Shown here piece by piece: positions 25,081-33,549 of a DNA stretch of 37,920 bases. The translations under genes were made by a program, and so were the position numbers. The first letter of the stretch is position 1. Each line of letters opens with the position of its first letter. The notes beneath the pieces are model-generated. The model saw nothing but the letters and a program-made list of their open reading frames with translations. It did not search any database and was not told where the DNA came from. Source of the stretch: Stieleria sedimenti (GTDB lineage: Bacteria > Planctomycetota > Planctomycetia > Pirellulales > Pirellulaceae); contig NZ_JANZKV010000044.1 of the NCBI RefSeq assembly GCF_025060895.1, positions 1 to 37,920 on the forward strand. The letters are read 5' to 3'.

Positions 25081-25125
25081 GGGGTTTCTGATTGCACAAG
25101 TTTGGCCCTGGGCTCGAGATGAGCA

Positions 25126-25146
25126 GATGATGACTGGCTCATCATC
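25126..25146. promoter_or_regulatory. Perfect hairpin/dyad upstream of BBP7-type gene
   Basis: GATGATGA and TCATCATC form perfect 8-bp arms around a 5-nt centre. It stands 46 bp after the acyltransferase stop and about 230 bp before the BBP7-type gene. No T-tract follows, so it could be an RNA hairpin or a regulator's operator. The rest of the gap 25081-25373 shows nothing I can name. Confidence 0.4.
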
Positions 25147-25373
25147 GCCTTGGACAGCTTTCGGAAACAGCGAACACTTCCCTGGAATCCCTTCCGGCCG
25201 GCAAACCGCGAACCAACCTCGCCAATCGACAAAGTTTGCCAAGATTCCTTAATCAGACGAACCGTCAATGTCGAAAAAGCCTGTACCGGGCGCGGTGTCG
25301 GCAACTTTCCGCGCGGGCACGGCGCCGATCAACGGCGACAATCAATTGACCTGATGCAACATCTGGAATCCTC

Positions 25374-27032
25374 ATGATTCAAGACGCACTTCGACGTTTC
25401 GCGTTTGTGACCTGCTTCCTCTCTGTCGGTGGACTCAGCTGCGCCTCGGGCGCCATCGGCGGCGATCGCACCCTCCGTCGCAAGCAACCCGATCGAAGCA
25501 CCTATCAACCGCCGGTGCTTGCAACCGACCACCTTGAAACCGTGACGGTCACGCAAGCCGAGAGCGGCGGACAAAGCAGCGGGCTGGTCGACGCGCCGTT
25601 GGACACGCTCCCACGACCGCGACGCAGCGCCGCCCCGGTCGTCACCGAAGCATCCCTGCCGGACCCGGTGGTCCTGTCCGAGAACGGAACGGCGGAATCG
25701 CCAGTGCAGACAGTCAACTATGAAACATCCAACCACCGACCACTGCACGTCGATCCGCAGCCTCATGCGGTCGAGACCTGCTCGTGTGAATCCTGTCGTA
25801 GCAGCGGCGCCCGTGTTCCACTGCCACCGGCGATGCACCACACCATTGATGCGACACCATACCGTTTCGCCGGACAGGTGTTTGACGGCGGATGTGATGC
25901 GGCGCCCGTTTGTGATTCGCAGTTCTGCGACGGAACTTCCTGCGACAGCGGCGGATGCGATTCGATCGGATGTGGCCCTCTGGGTCGCTTCGGACTCTCG
26001 GCGGATGACTGGTTCGGGTCCGTTGAGTTGCTGTTGATGTTTCGCTCGGGCGATCGCTTGCCCGCACTGGCATCCGATGGCAGGTTGGACGATACCGACA
26101 CGCAAGTCTTTGCCGGTCGCGAAACCGTTTTTAAAGACATGACCGCGGGCGGCCGGCTGACCGTCGGTGCTTGGCTGGACAACTACATGGACCGCAACAT
26201 CGTCGCACGAGGCTGGTTCGCCGGGGAACAAACCTACGGATTCAATGCCAATCAAAACACGCACGCGACACTCGTCCGCCCCTTCTTCAACGTCACCGAT
26301 GGCGTGGACCCGATCGACGACACGCGGATCATCGCGACGCCGGGCGAAGCCAGCGGTGCACTCAGCCTTCGCGCCGACAGCAACACGTTCGGAGCCGACG
26401 TCTCGATCCGCCAGCTGTGGTACAAACGCCAGGGTGCGACGGTCGACCTGTTGTACGGCTACCAGTACATGGGAATGGATCAATCCCTTGTAATTTCAGA
26501 TCGCGCCACCTCCTTGAGCGACGGTGCCCGGCCGATCGGATCGGTCTTGGCGACTTCGGATTCATTCGACATCGAAAATGACTTCCACGGTGGTCAGCTT
26601 GGCGTCGCAACCCACTACCGCGAAGGCTGTTGGTCATTCAGCTCGCTCGCGAAAATCGGATTCGGATCCATTCGCCGCCGAGCCGTGTTGGCCGGTAGCA
26701 CGTTCACGAGCATCGACGGCAACAACGCAACCGACCCCAACGGGATCTTAGTCCGCTCGACGAATTCAGGGACGCACAGCGACAACACCTTCGGCTGGGT
26801 TCCCGAACTGGACTTTACCCTCGGTTGGCAAAAGTACCCCTGTTTCGACGTCACGTTCGGCTATCACATCATCGCAATGACCGACGCCTTGGAACTGAGC
26901 GGCGTGATCGACCCTGACTTGGCCGTCAACCTGGCCGACCCGGCCGTCGCTGCACAACGCCCCACTTCGAACTTTCGCCACGGGACGTTCTACGTCCAAG
27001 GCATCCACTTCGGCCTGTCGTACATCTACTGA
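25374..27032 (+). CDS. BBP7-type outer-membrane beta-barrel protein
   Basis: 552 residues. The signal peptide spans about residues 1-27 (FAFVTCFLSVGGLSC then ASG). A variable linker follows, then a cysteine-rich segment (about residues 135-205; motifs CSCESC, GGCD, VCDSQFC, SGGC). The C-terminal 340 residues start with WFGSVELLLMFRSGDRLPALAS, the hallmark opening of BBP7 barrels, continue as alternating amphipathic strands, and end in an aromatic HFGLSYIY, as expected for an outer-membrane barrel. BBP7 proteins are known mainly from Pirellulaceae and relatives and have no established function. A strong palindrome (27088-27110) lies 55 bp after the stop. Confidence 0.88.
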   Translation: MIQDALRRFAFVTCFLSVGGLSCASGAIGGDRTLRRKQPDRSTYQPPVLATDHLETVTVTQAESGGQSSGLVDAPLDTLPRPRRSAAPVVTEASLPDPVVLSENGTAESPVQTVNYETSNHRPLHVDPQPHAVETCSCESCRSSGARVPLPPAMHHTIDATPYRFAGQVFDGGCDAAPVCDSQFCDGTSCDSGGCDSIGCGPLGRFGLSADDWFGSVELLLMFRSGDRLPALASDGRLDDTDTQVFAGRETVFKDMTAGGRLTVGAWLDNYMDRNIVARGWFAGEQTYGFNANQNTHATLVRPFFNVTDGVDPIDDTRIIATPGEASGALSLRADSNTFGADVSIRQLWYKRQGATVDLLYGYQYMGMDQSLVISDRATSLSDGARPIGSVLATSDSFDIENDFHGGQLGVATHYREGCWSFSSLAKIGFGSIRRRAVLAGSTFTSIDGNNATDPNGILVRSTNSGTHSDNTFGWVPELDFTLGWQKYPCFDVTFGYHIIAMTDALELSGVIDPDLAVNLADPAVAAQRPTSNFRHGTFYVQGIHFGLSYIY

Positions 27033-27087
27033 TCCGATGGAACAGACGAGCCCAACCACGCAAAACACCCAAAACACCTATTCAACC

Positions 27088-27110
27088 AAAAAGGTGTCGG
27101 ACACCTTTTT
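27088..27110 (+). terminator. Perfect palindrome with T-tract after BBP7-type gene
   Basis: AAAAAGGTGTC and GACACCTTTTT form perfect 11-bp arms about one central base. As RNA it makes a G/C-rich stem ending in five U's, which fits a Rho-independent terminator for the BBP7-type gene. The GGTGTCGGACACC core also resembles palindromes associated with RAYT transposases elsewhere (recollection), so it could be a REP copy serving as terminator. Confidence 0.65.
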
Positions 27111-27133
27111 CTCGTGAGCGAAGGTATTGAAGG

Positions 27134-28087
27134 ATGGCGGCCAAGGAACTCGTGGGATGTCAGCGTTTTGTGGACATGTGGGCGCTGCCGGGAGTCCACC
27201 CCAGCAACGTCGAATTCCTTCAAAAGTTGAAAACGGCCGACACCAATCACTTCACCACGCACATGGATTGCGTCGGCACGGTCAACACGCTGGACCACGA
27301 AACCGGTGACTGGGAAAAAACGCATCTGGTCGGATTGCGGACCGATGTCTGGAAACCGGACGACGAGGAAATGCACAGTTGCTTGGACGCGATGAAGGAC
27401 AAGCGGCGCAATGAGCTGAAACGTTCAATCAAACGTTCGGGGCGATTGAGTGCGAAGCAAAAGCAAAAGCTTGAAGACCAACTGGCCGACGATGAAATCA
27501 TGCTGATGCAATGCGACGACATCCAAACACGTCGCCTGGTCTTGAAGCTGTTTCGCACCACCGGAGACCGCGTCCGCTGGGTCGGCACGATCGAAGAAGT
27601 CACGGCGACGGAAGTCCACAATTCGATCGGCACCGGCAAGCCCCTGCTGACGATGGCCGCGATGCTGTCTCGCAACGATCTCGTCACCTACGTGCAGCAA
27701 AACCACCGCACCTTTCGCATCCCGTCGCTGTTCAGCTTTTGCTATCACGACGGCCAGCGGATGTGGAATCTCCTGCTGCGGCGCTATTGGCTTTCGATCG
27801 GCGCGGATTTTGAGATCGAAGCCGAGGGACAGGGCATCGGGGAGATCGACGGCAAACTGTTCTCCTTTGGCAGCGACAGCCATTTGGTCTTGGATCCGCA
27901 CCCGCTGACCGCCCAATCGTCCTTCGTCGATCTGATCACGCTGTTCGCCGCATCGGTCGGCTACCACCGCGCGATGCGGAAAAGCGTCAACCACCGCGTG
28001 GAAGCCGCCCTGAGCGGAGAATCCCACCGGAACCTGTTGCAAAACGAAGAACTACGCCTCCGCCAAAACGGCCGCGCCGCCGCCTGA
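27134..28087 (+). CDS. Conserved-looking cytoplasmic protein of unknown function
   Basis: 317 residues, no signal peptide or membrane helix. The middle (about residues 95-125) is a highly charged helix rich in Lys and Glu (DKRRNELKRSIKRSG...). The second half contains LLLRRYWLSIGADFEIEAEG followed by IGEIDGKLFSFGSDSHLVLD. This alternation of short beta strands with 'basic-sheet-DGK-sheet' words faintly recalls the tubby-like LURP-one fold; I hold that only as a possibility. It follows the BBP7-type gene after a terminator-like palindrome, so it is probably a separate unit. The 3' end is followed by a large hairpin repeat. Function unknown. Confidence 0.75.
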   Translation: MAAKELVGCQRFVDMWALPGVHPSNVEFLQKLKTADTNHFTTHMDCVGTVNTLDHETGDWEKTHLVGLRTDVWKPDDEEMHSCLDAMKDKRRNELKRSIKRSGRLSAKQKQKLEDQLADDEIMLMQCDDIQTRRLVLKLFRTTGDRVRWVGTIEEVTATEVHNSIGTGKPLLTMAAMLSRNDLVTYVQQNHRTFRIPSLFSFCYHDGQRMWNLLLRRYWLSIGADFEIEAEGQGIGEIDGKLFSFGSDSHLVLDPHPLTAQSSFVDLITLFAASVGYHRAMRKSVNHRVEAALSGESHRNLLQNEELRLRQNGRAAA

Positions 28088-28104
28088 CGCGTCGAAAAGG
28101 GGTT

Positions 28105-28162
28105 GGCAGAAAAACGGTGAGCAGAAAAATACCACCACTTTTCTGCCCACCATTTTTCTGCC
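28105..28162. repeat. Large hairpin repeat after the 317-aa gene
   Basis: Arms 28105-28128 and 28139-28162 pair at 22 of 24 positions around a 10-nt loop. Each arm contains two GGCAGAAAA-like words. It may terminate the upstream gene, but it also fits a dispersed intergenic element family. It lies 85 bp before the carbonic anhydrase gene. Confidence 0.65.
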
Positions 28163-28246
28163 ATCTCCCCAGCCCTTTCCCGATCGCGAATCCGGTAAAC
28201 TCGGTTGGACTTGTTCTTTTTCCCTGCCCGTGGAGTGATACCATTC

Positions 28247-28795
28247 ATGTCGCTATCGATTCGCTCTTTTGGTGGGATCACACCGCGTCTGGGCAAACGC
28301 GTTTATATCGATCCGGCGGCCACGGTGATCGGCGACGTGGTGTTGGGCGATGATGCCTCTGTCTGGCCTGGGGCGGTGATCCGCGGCGACATGGAGCCGA
28401 TCAAGATCGGCGACCGCACGAATGTGCAGGACACCGCCGTTCTGCACACCACCCATGACGGCGAATTCAATCCCGGCGGTTGGCCGTTGACGATCGGCGA
28501 CGACGTGGTGATCGGCCACCGCGCGATCCTGCACGGCTGCAGCCTCGCCAACCGCATCCTGATCGGCAACGGGGCCGTGGTCAACGACGGCGCCGTGATC
28601 CCCGACGAAGTCATCGTCGGGGCCGGCTGCGTCGTGCCGCCCGGCAAGACACTCGAAAGCGGTTTCGTGTATGTGGGCAATCCTTGCAAACAACTTCGCC
28701 CCGTCAGCGAAAAGGAAGTCCGCTTTTTCCTCTACTCGCCGGCCCACTACGTCGAGATCAAAGATCAGTATCTGGCCGAAGCGGAAGGCCAGTGA
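28247..28795 (+). CDS. Gamma-class carbonic anhydrase-like hexapeptide protein
   Basis: 182 residues from the ATG at 28247 (MSLSIRSFGG). A left-handed beta-helix of hexapeptide repeats runs from about residue 25 to 135. Zinc ligands expected for gamma carbonic anhydrase are present: H67 (VLHTTH), H91 and H96 (IGHRAILHGC), the latter pair spaced by five as in the Cam enzyme. R46, D48 and Q61 match conserved second-shell residues (IRGD, NVQD). The C-terminal helix SPAHYVEIKDQYL is typical of the CamH/YrdA subfamily. Some members hydrate CO2 and others are inactive; activity is not certain. Cytoplasmic. Confidence 0.92.
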   Translation: MSLSIRSFGGITPRLGKRVYIDPAATVIGDVVLGDDASVWPGAVIRGDMEPIKIGDRTNVQDTAVLHTTHDGEFNPGGWPLTIGDDVVIGHRAILHGCSLANRILIGNGAVVNDGAVIPDEVIVGAGCVVPPGKTLESGFVYVGNPCKQLRPVSEKEVRFFLYSPAHYVEIKDQYLAEAEGQ

Positions 28796-28844
28796 CGCAA
28801 ACATGTCTTGAGTTGCGGCAGGGGAGCGACAAGGTTGGAGAACA

Positions 28845-28948
28845 GACAAGAAAATCGATGACAAGAAAATAAGGAGCAACCAGGAAGCCTGGTCGGAACC
28901 AAGGCATTTTCTTGTCCCGCTTAGAGGCAAGCTGGAAGCTTACCCCAC
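28845..28948. repeat. Intergenic palindrome cluster
   Basis: ACAAGAAAAT occurs at about 28846-28855 and 28861-28870; its complement ATTTTCTTGTC is at 28906-28916, giving an 11-bp stem with 28860-28870. Inside is CCAGG-AAG-CCTGG (28880-28892). After it, 28927-28948 repeats the word GCAAGCTGGAAGCTTAC found at 21736-21752. The cluster lies between convergent genes and may help terminate both. Confidence 0.6.
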
Positions 28949-29848
28949 TGTCATGCCGGCCACGGCGTCGCGGATTTTGGTGACCAAGGAATCATCGAGG
29001 TCGCTGAGCATCGGCAGCAGCGGACCGGTCGCCGCGATGCCGGCTTCGGCGACGGCATGATGCAACACGCGGATCGGGCTGTACGTGTTTCGTAAATCTT
29101 CCAGCGGCAAAAACCACTGTCGAATCGACTCGGCGGTTTCGAAGTCGCCGGCCTGAATCGCGCGGAGCATTTCCATGCTGCGTGCCGGCGCGACGCAGAC
29201 GCATCCGCTGGTGAAACCGGTGATGCCGAAATCACGCAAGTGCACGATGGCGGGTTGTTCGCCGATTCCGCTGACCATCCGCGCGGCCGGAAAGACGTCG
29301 CGGATTTCATGGAGATAATCGTCCTGGCTGGGATCATCCCGAACGACGGCGTACTTGATCCACGAGATGACGCCGTCGCGGTGCAACGCGTCGACCCATT
29401 GGGCGTCCAGCCAACGATCAAATTTCAGGTACAGCACCAGGGGTTTGCCGTAGCGTTCGGCCAGCAGACGAATGCCGGTCGCGATGCCTTGCTGGTCCAC
29501 GACATCACGTGCCGGCAGCAACATCGCGGTCGCAAAGTCATACTCACGCAAGATATCGACCTGATCGACGGCCAACCCATAGGCCGGGCCGATCGAGGGC
29601 ACGACGGAGGTTTGGTCGCCGGCGGTTTCGCTGAGCATCGTCAGACTCTTGGCGTACTCGCTGAGCCGCATGTGATAGAAGACGGCGTTTCCACCGTACA
29701 ACAACGATCGGATTCCGCCGGCTTCGAGAAACCGAATCAGTTTGGCGTTCTCGACGGAACAGACTTCGCCCTCAACGTCACGCGCCAACGGCGGCACGGC
29801 GAACACACTTTCGGACAGATGGCTGGGATCAAACGAACTGGTAAGCAT
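28940..29848 (-). CDS. DapA-family aldolase/lyase (dihydrodipicolinate synthase-like)
   Basis: 302 residues from the ATG at 29848; the longer open frame upstream only shadows the SMP-30 gene. The fold is a DapA-type TIM barrel. The Schiff-base lysine is most likely K165 (ISWIKYAVVRD) and the active-site tyrosine Y140 (LVLYLKFD). A GLAVDQVDIL helix and GFTSGCVCVAP near the C-terminal barrel edge are also family-like. Members include DHDPS, N-acetylneuraminate lyase and 2-keto-3-deoxy-sugar-acid aldolases. Given the adjacent lactonase gene (4 bp upstream), a sugar-acid aldolase is more likely than lysine biosynthesis; this is inference. It is the last gene of a three-gene operon. Confidence 0.85.
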   Translation of the reverse strand: MLTSSFDPSHLSESVFAVPPLARDVEGEVCSVENAKLIRFLEAGGIRSLLYGGNAVFYHMRLSEYAKSLTMLSETAGDQTSVVPSIGPAYGLAVDQVDILREYDFATAMLLPARDVVDQQGIATGIRLLAERYGKPLVLYLKFDRWLDAQWVDALHRDGVISWIKYAVVRDDPSQDDYLHEIRDVFPAARMVSGIGEQPAIVHLRDFGITGFTSGCVCVAPARSMEMLRAIQAGDFETAESIRQWFLPLEDLRNTYSPIRVLHHAVAEAGIAATGPLLPMLSDLDDSLVTKIRDAVAGMTVG

Positions 29849-29852
29849 GGTT

Positions 29853-30794
29853 TCAGTGCAATCCGGGAATCGGCATGGTGACGCGGTACAGACCGGTGCG
29901 GGCGGTGACAAACATGGTTTTCCAATCGTCGCCACCGAAGCAGACATTAGCCGGCTGCTGGGGAAACGAGACGACGCCGATCTGTTCTCCGGCGGGAGAA
30001 AAGATCTGCACACCGATGTGGGTGGTGATGTACACATTGCCTTGAACATCCAACGCGATTCCGTCGGCACCGGTTCCCGATTGCCCTTCGGGTTGCTCCA
30101 CGGTGCAGAACGTTTTCGGCTGAGACAACTTTCCGGGTCCGGTGACCTCATAAACCAGCATCTCGGCCTGTTGGCTGGGGCAGACGTAAAGGCGTTTCCG
30201 GTCGGGCGACATGCCGATGCCGTTGGGCGCGGCCAAGCCCTCGGTGACTCGAGAGACGGTACCGTCGGAGGCGATGTAATAGACCGCCTGAACGGCTTGC
30301 GGCAGCGGCGTCGGGGCGCGGAACAGCGGGTCGGTAAAGTAAATGCCGCCGTCGTCATCAACGGTCAAGTCGTTGGGCGCGTTGAAGCGTTTGCCGTCGT
30401 ACTGAGACGCCAACACGGTCGCGTTTGCGTTTTCGTCGTAGCGGACCACTCGGCCATCCATCTGACAGGCCAAGATGCGTCCGTCGCTGGGGATCAGGAT
30501 CCCGTTGGTGTGCTTGGAGTCACCGGTGAACAGGCTGATCGATCCGTCGGCGTGGAGCCGGTGGATGGCGGTGTTGGGAATGTCGGTGAACAACAGCGTT
30601 TTGGATTTCGGCTCCCAGGCGGGACCTTCGGTAAACGCGAATCCGTCTTGAACCAATTCGACCTTGCCGGTCGGCTTGATGGTCGCAGCAGTGTCATCTT
30701 GAGTCGTGTCGTCTTGAGCCGAGACGAGCGGGTGCCCGATGGCCAACGCTGCGAAACCGACCACCAACGAGTAGAGAACAGAATGCAAATTCAT
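29853..30794 (-). CDS. Exported SMP-30/gluconolactonase-like protein
   Basis: 313 residues. The signal peptide spans about residues 1-26 (ending VSAQ). A six-bladed beta-propeller follows. Metal-ligand words of the SMP-30/gluconolactonase family are visible: FTEGPAW (Glu), FNAPNDLTVD (Asn) and GADGIALD (Asp), so the calcium/zinc site is conserved. Such enzymes open sugar lactones to sugar acids. The location would be periplasmic. It sits 10 bp after the GH10-like gene and 4 bp before the DapA-family gene, in one operon. Substrate is not determinable, but export suggests that lactones formed outside the cytoplasm are hydrolysed. Confidence 0.92.
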   Translation of the reverse strand: MNLHSVLYSLVVGFAALAIGHPLVSAQDDTTQDDTAATIKPTGKVELVQDGFAFTEGPAWEPKSKTLLFTDIPNTAIHRLHADGSISLFTGDSKHTNGILIPSDGRILACQMDGRVVRYDENANATVLASQYDGKRFNAPNDLTVDDDGGIYFTDPLFRAPTPLPQAVQAVYYIASDGTVSRVTEGLAAPNGIGMSPDRKRLYVCPSQQAEMLVYEVTGPGKLSQPKTFCTVEQPEGQSGTGADGIALDVQGNVYITTHIGVQIFSPAGEQIGVVSFPQQPANVCFGGDDWKTMFVTARTGLYRVTMPIPGLH

Positions 30795-30804
30795 TGTGGG
30801 TGCC

Positions 30805-32301
30805 TCAGGTTAAGAGTTCCTGTCGAAGTCGTTCAAAATAGTCCAGCATGGGTCGCGGCACGCCGAGCGAATCGATCACGCCGGAGTGACTTTGCACGTG
30901 CCGTTCGTTGTCCGCCCAACCGTCCCAAACGATCCCATGCACCACATGCTTGGCGAGCAACGTGCGGACGATCGGGCCGGCGATGCGAAGCTGGTTGGTC
31001 GACAATTCCGGTTGATTCGTTGCGCTGATCAACGTCGATTGTTTGCACATCGCTTTCTCGTCCTCGCCGGATCCGCCGGGGATCGTCAATTGCACCAACA
31101 TCGGCATTCCCAACGTCGCCCAGCGGTCAATCATCTGGCCGAAGTCGAGCGCCGACCGTGGCAACGTCGCATCACTGGAATAATTTAATCGAACATCCAA
31201 CCCGACGCCCGCCATCCCCAGCCCGCTGCGTGCCAGCGCATCGGCAAAGTGCAAGGCGGAAATCCCATCGCGGTGTTTCGCCAGGTATTCGCCGAAGGGC
31301 TGATCAAACGAAATGATCGCCGGCGTGTTGGGATCGATGCGGCGGACGGTTTGCAGAACGGCGACGGCAAGCCGCATGACTTGTTCGTCGTCCAACGCAA
31401 TCGGCCCGGGCGTATTCAACCCTGCGGCACAATTCCAAAGCTGGACCGAACCGCGATAACGTTCAACCACCCGCTGCGTGTAGTGCGTGATCGATTGCAC
31501 AAACGAATCAAAGTTGTCTTCGATCAGATACATCCACGGCGGCATCAGCTCTTTGCGAAAGTCAATCAGCGGCCCCGCCAAGACGCGAATCCCACGCTCG
31601 ACGCACCATTGAATCGTTCGGTCGCTGGCATCAAATTCGTACCGTCCCGCTTCGGATTCGATCGTCCCCCAATTCAACCGGACCGCCGCGCAATTGAACG
31701 CTTTCTCGAAACGCGAACTCAGCGCGGAACGGGTCGGAGACGGCGGAATCACGCTGCCGGCCAGCAGCGTGCCGAGTTGCGGTTCGCGCTGCTTGCGATA
31801 GGCGATCGATTGAAGCGCGAACGATTCACCGAGATCGGCAATGGCTTGTTCGAGCGTGGCGATGGCTTGCAAGGCATGCCGAGAACATTCCTGCAGATCC
31901 GACCGCGCCTCGGTCGCATCAAGAAATTGCGACGTCCCCCGTGCGACCAGCTCCGGGAATCGATCTCCCAGCGAAAGCCCCGCCCGTTCCCAATTGCTGG
32001 ATTGCTCCCGTGCCCGATAACAACTGCCGCGCGCCAGTTCCAGGTACAGCAGATGCGGTTGCTCCTGTGGCATCAACGAGCAAGTGGAAAGCGTTCGATA
32101 ACCGAGCCCCTTCGTCGGACAGGTCAAATACAACTTTCCCGACGTGTCGACCGGTCGTGAAATCGAAAGAACACCTCCTTGGACGCTGTTCTTGCATTCC
32201 CACGGCACACCTTCGATGCCACAGATGTACGCATCTTTCCACAGCGTTTGTTTCAACAACTGGGTCGAATCGGATGGGACAGCGAAATGAAATTGCCCCA
32301 T
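30805..32301 (-). CDS. Glycoside hydrolase family 10-like protein without catalytic glutamates
   Basis: 498 residues from the ATG at 32301 (MGQFHFAVPSD); a start at 32349 would add 16. The first ~190 residues are an uncharacterised domain with few motifs. The C-terminal ~300 residues look like a GH10 TIM barrel: FNCAAVRLNWGTIESEAGRY and DRTIQWCVERGIRVLAGPLI follow the xylanase pattern. The acid/base motif (normally WDVVNE) reads LWNCAAGLN and the nucleophile motif (normally TELD) reads LVQLTIPGG, so both Glu are missing. It may bind polysaccharide or sugar rather than cleave xylan. No clear signal peptide. It is the first gene of the operon with SMP-30 and the aldolase. Confidence 0.75.
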   Translation of the reverse strand: MGQFHFAVPSDSTQLLKQTLWKDAYICGIEGVPWECKNSVQGGVLSISRPVDTSGKLYLTCPTKGLGYRTLSTCSLMPQEQPHLLYLELARGSCYRAREQSSNWERAGLSLGDRFPELVARGTSQFLDATEARSDLQECSRHALQAIATLEQAIADLGESFALQSIAYRKQREPQLGTLLAGSVIPPSPTRSALSSRFEKAFNCAAVRLNWGTIESEAGRYEFDASDRTIQWCVERGIRVLAGPLIDFRKELMPPWMYLIEDNFDSFVQSITHYTQRVVERYRGSVQLWNCAAGLNTPGPIALDDEQVMRLAVAVLQTVRRIDPNTPAIISFDQPFGEYLAKHRDGISALHFADALARSGLGMAGVGLDVRLNYSSDATLPRSALDFGQMIDRWATLGMPMLVQLTIPGGSGEDEKAMCKQSTLISATNQPELSTNQLRIAGPIVRTLLAKHVVHGIVWDGWADNERHVQSHSGVIDSLGVPRPMLDYFERLRQELLT

Positions 32302-32552
32302 GGTGCGGGCCAAACAATCCGGTTGCGGGATAGAAGAGGCAAATGTCAAAATCCAGACTGGCAGAATCTGGGAGCGGACGCCAGTTTACCGACTGATCGT
32401 GTCGTCCGCGACCATAGCGGTCCGCTCGTCACGAAACGCCACTGGTTGTGAGCGGCGCCAGATTCTCGACAATACGCCGGCCCATTCGGCCGGTCCCGCG
32501 GCCGGAGCCCCGCGCGGGAACGACAGACCACTCCCAACCCCGAAAAATCGCC

Positions 32553-33461
32553 GTGACGCAGCCCGCCGAATCGAAGTCCGAATCGCTGTACGAATTCGAC
32601 GATGCCGGAGCGTTGCTGCAGACAAATTTGCCGCTGCCTCGAAAGAGTGGCAAAGTTCGCGATCTGTACGAGTTGGGCGACGATTTGCTCGTCGTCAGCA
32701 CCGATCGCATCAGTGCGTTCGACTTCATTTTGCCGTGTGGGATCCCCGAAAAAGGCCGCTTGCTGACGCGGATGAGCGCGTTCTGGTTCAACCACCTTGG
32801 CGTCCGACATCACCTGAAATCGACGGCCGTCCCCGCGGATTTATCCGCGTCGTTTGACACCGGCCCGCTGGAAGGCCGCATCATGGTGGTCGAGAAAGCG
32901 GAAGTCGTGCCGTTTGAATGCGTGGCGCGGGGTTACCTGGAAGGCAGCGGCTGGCGGGAGTACCAGGAGACGGGCGAGGTCTGTGGCAACAAGCTTCCTG
33001 CCGGGTTACGCCAATGCGACCGCCTGCCCGAACCGATCTTTACCCCGGCAACGAAGGCCGAAGAAGGCCACGACGAGAACGTCAGCATCGGACGGATGAT
33101 CGCGGACCTGGGCAGCGATCTCGCACTGCGTCTACGAGCCGAAACGCTGAAAATCTATTCAGCAGCCGCCGACCACGCCCGATCCCGAGGGATTCTCATC
33201 GCCGATACCAAGTTTGAATTCGGCTTGGTCGACGGCGAGGTTGTTTTGATCGACGAAGTCCTGACCCCCGACTCGTCGCGTTTCTGGGATGAATCCGTTT
33301 ACGCCCCCGGCGCCGCCCAACCCTCGTTCGACAAACAATTCGTCCGCGAGTGGCTGTCACAATGCGGCTGGGATCGACAAAGCGATCCGCCGAAGCTGCC
33401 CGACGACATCATCCGACAGACCGCGGCCAAGTATCGCGAAGCGTTCGAGCGATTGGCGTAG
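32553..33461 (+). CDS. purC: SAICAR synthase (PurC)
   Basis: 302 residues from the GTG at 32553. The frame extends to a GTG at 32448, but that region (RRPIRPVPRPEPRAG...) lacks family similarity. PurC ligates aspartate to CAIR in purine biosynthesis. Family words are clear: GKVRDLYELGDDLLVVSTDR, SAFDFILPCGIP, EVVPFECVARGYLEGSGW, and ADTKFEFGL with DEVLTPDSSRFW, which bind ATP and substrate. Length fits the longer (about 300 aa) bacterial/yeast type. It is divergent from the GH10-like gene and convergent with HemQ across a hairpin-containing gap. Confident. Confidence 0.96.
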   Translation: MTQPAESKSESLYEFDDAGALLQTNLPLPRKSGKVRDLYELGDDLLVVSTDRISAFDFILPCGIPEKGRLLTRMSAFWFNHLGVRHHLKSTAVPADLSASFDTGPLEGRIMVVEKAEVVPFECVARGYLEGSGWREYQETGEVCGNKLPAGLRQCDRLPEPIFTPATKAEEGHDENVSIGRMIADLGSDLALRLRAETLKIYSAAADHARSRGILIADTKFEFGLVDGEVVLIDEVLTPDSSRFWDESVYAPGAAQPSFDKQFVREWLSQCGWDRQSDPPKLPDDIIRQTAAKYREAFERLA

Positions 33462-33474
33462 TGGCGCGTGGGAT

Positions 33475-33503
33475 AGGCTTCCAGCCTGCCATGGCGAAGC
33501 CAT
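33475..33503. repeat. Two triloop hairpins between convergent genes
   Basis: AGGCT-TCC-AGCCT (33475-33487) and ATGGC-GAA-GCCAT (33491-33503) are successive 5-bp stems with 3-nt loops, 14 bp after the purC stop. The first is related to the complement of the word at 21736-21752 and 28927-28943. They may act as terminators or be REP-like copies; no T-tract follows. Confidence 0.55.
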
Positions 33504-33549
33504 TCAAGGATCGCATCTTCTGGAGTGGGACACGACTTTTGCGCTCGCG

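Noticed and set aside
29849-30361. N-terminal extension of the DapA-family gene
   Set aside because: The extension overlaps the SMP-30 gene in another frame and is Arg/Ser-rich without family similarity; the ATG at 29848 fits the family start and the 4-bp intergenic spacing.
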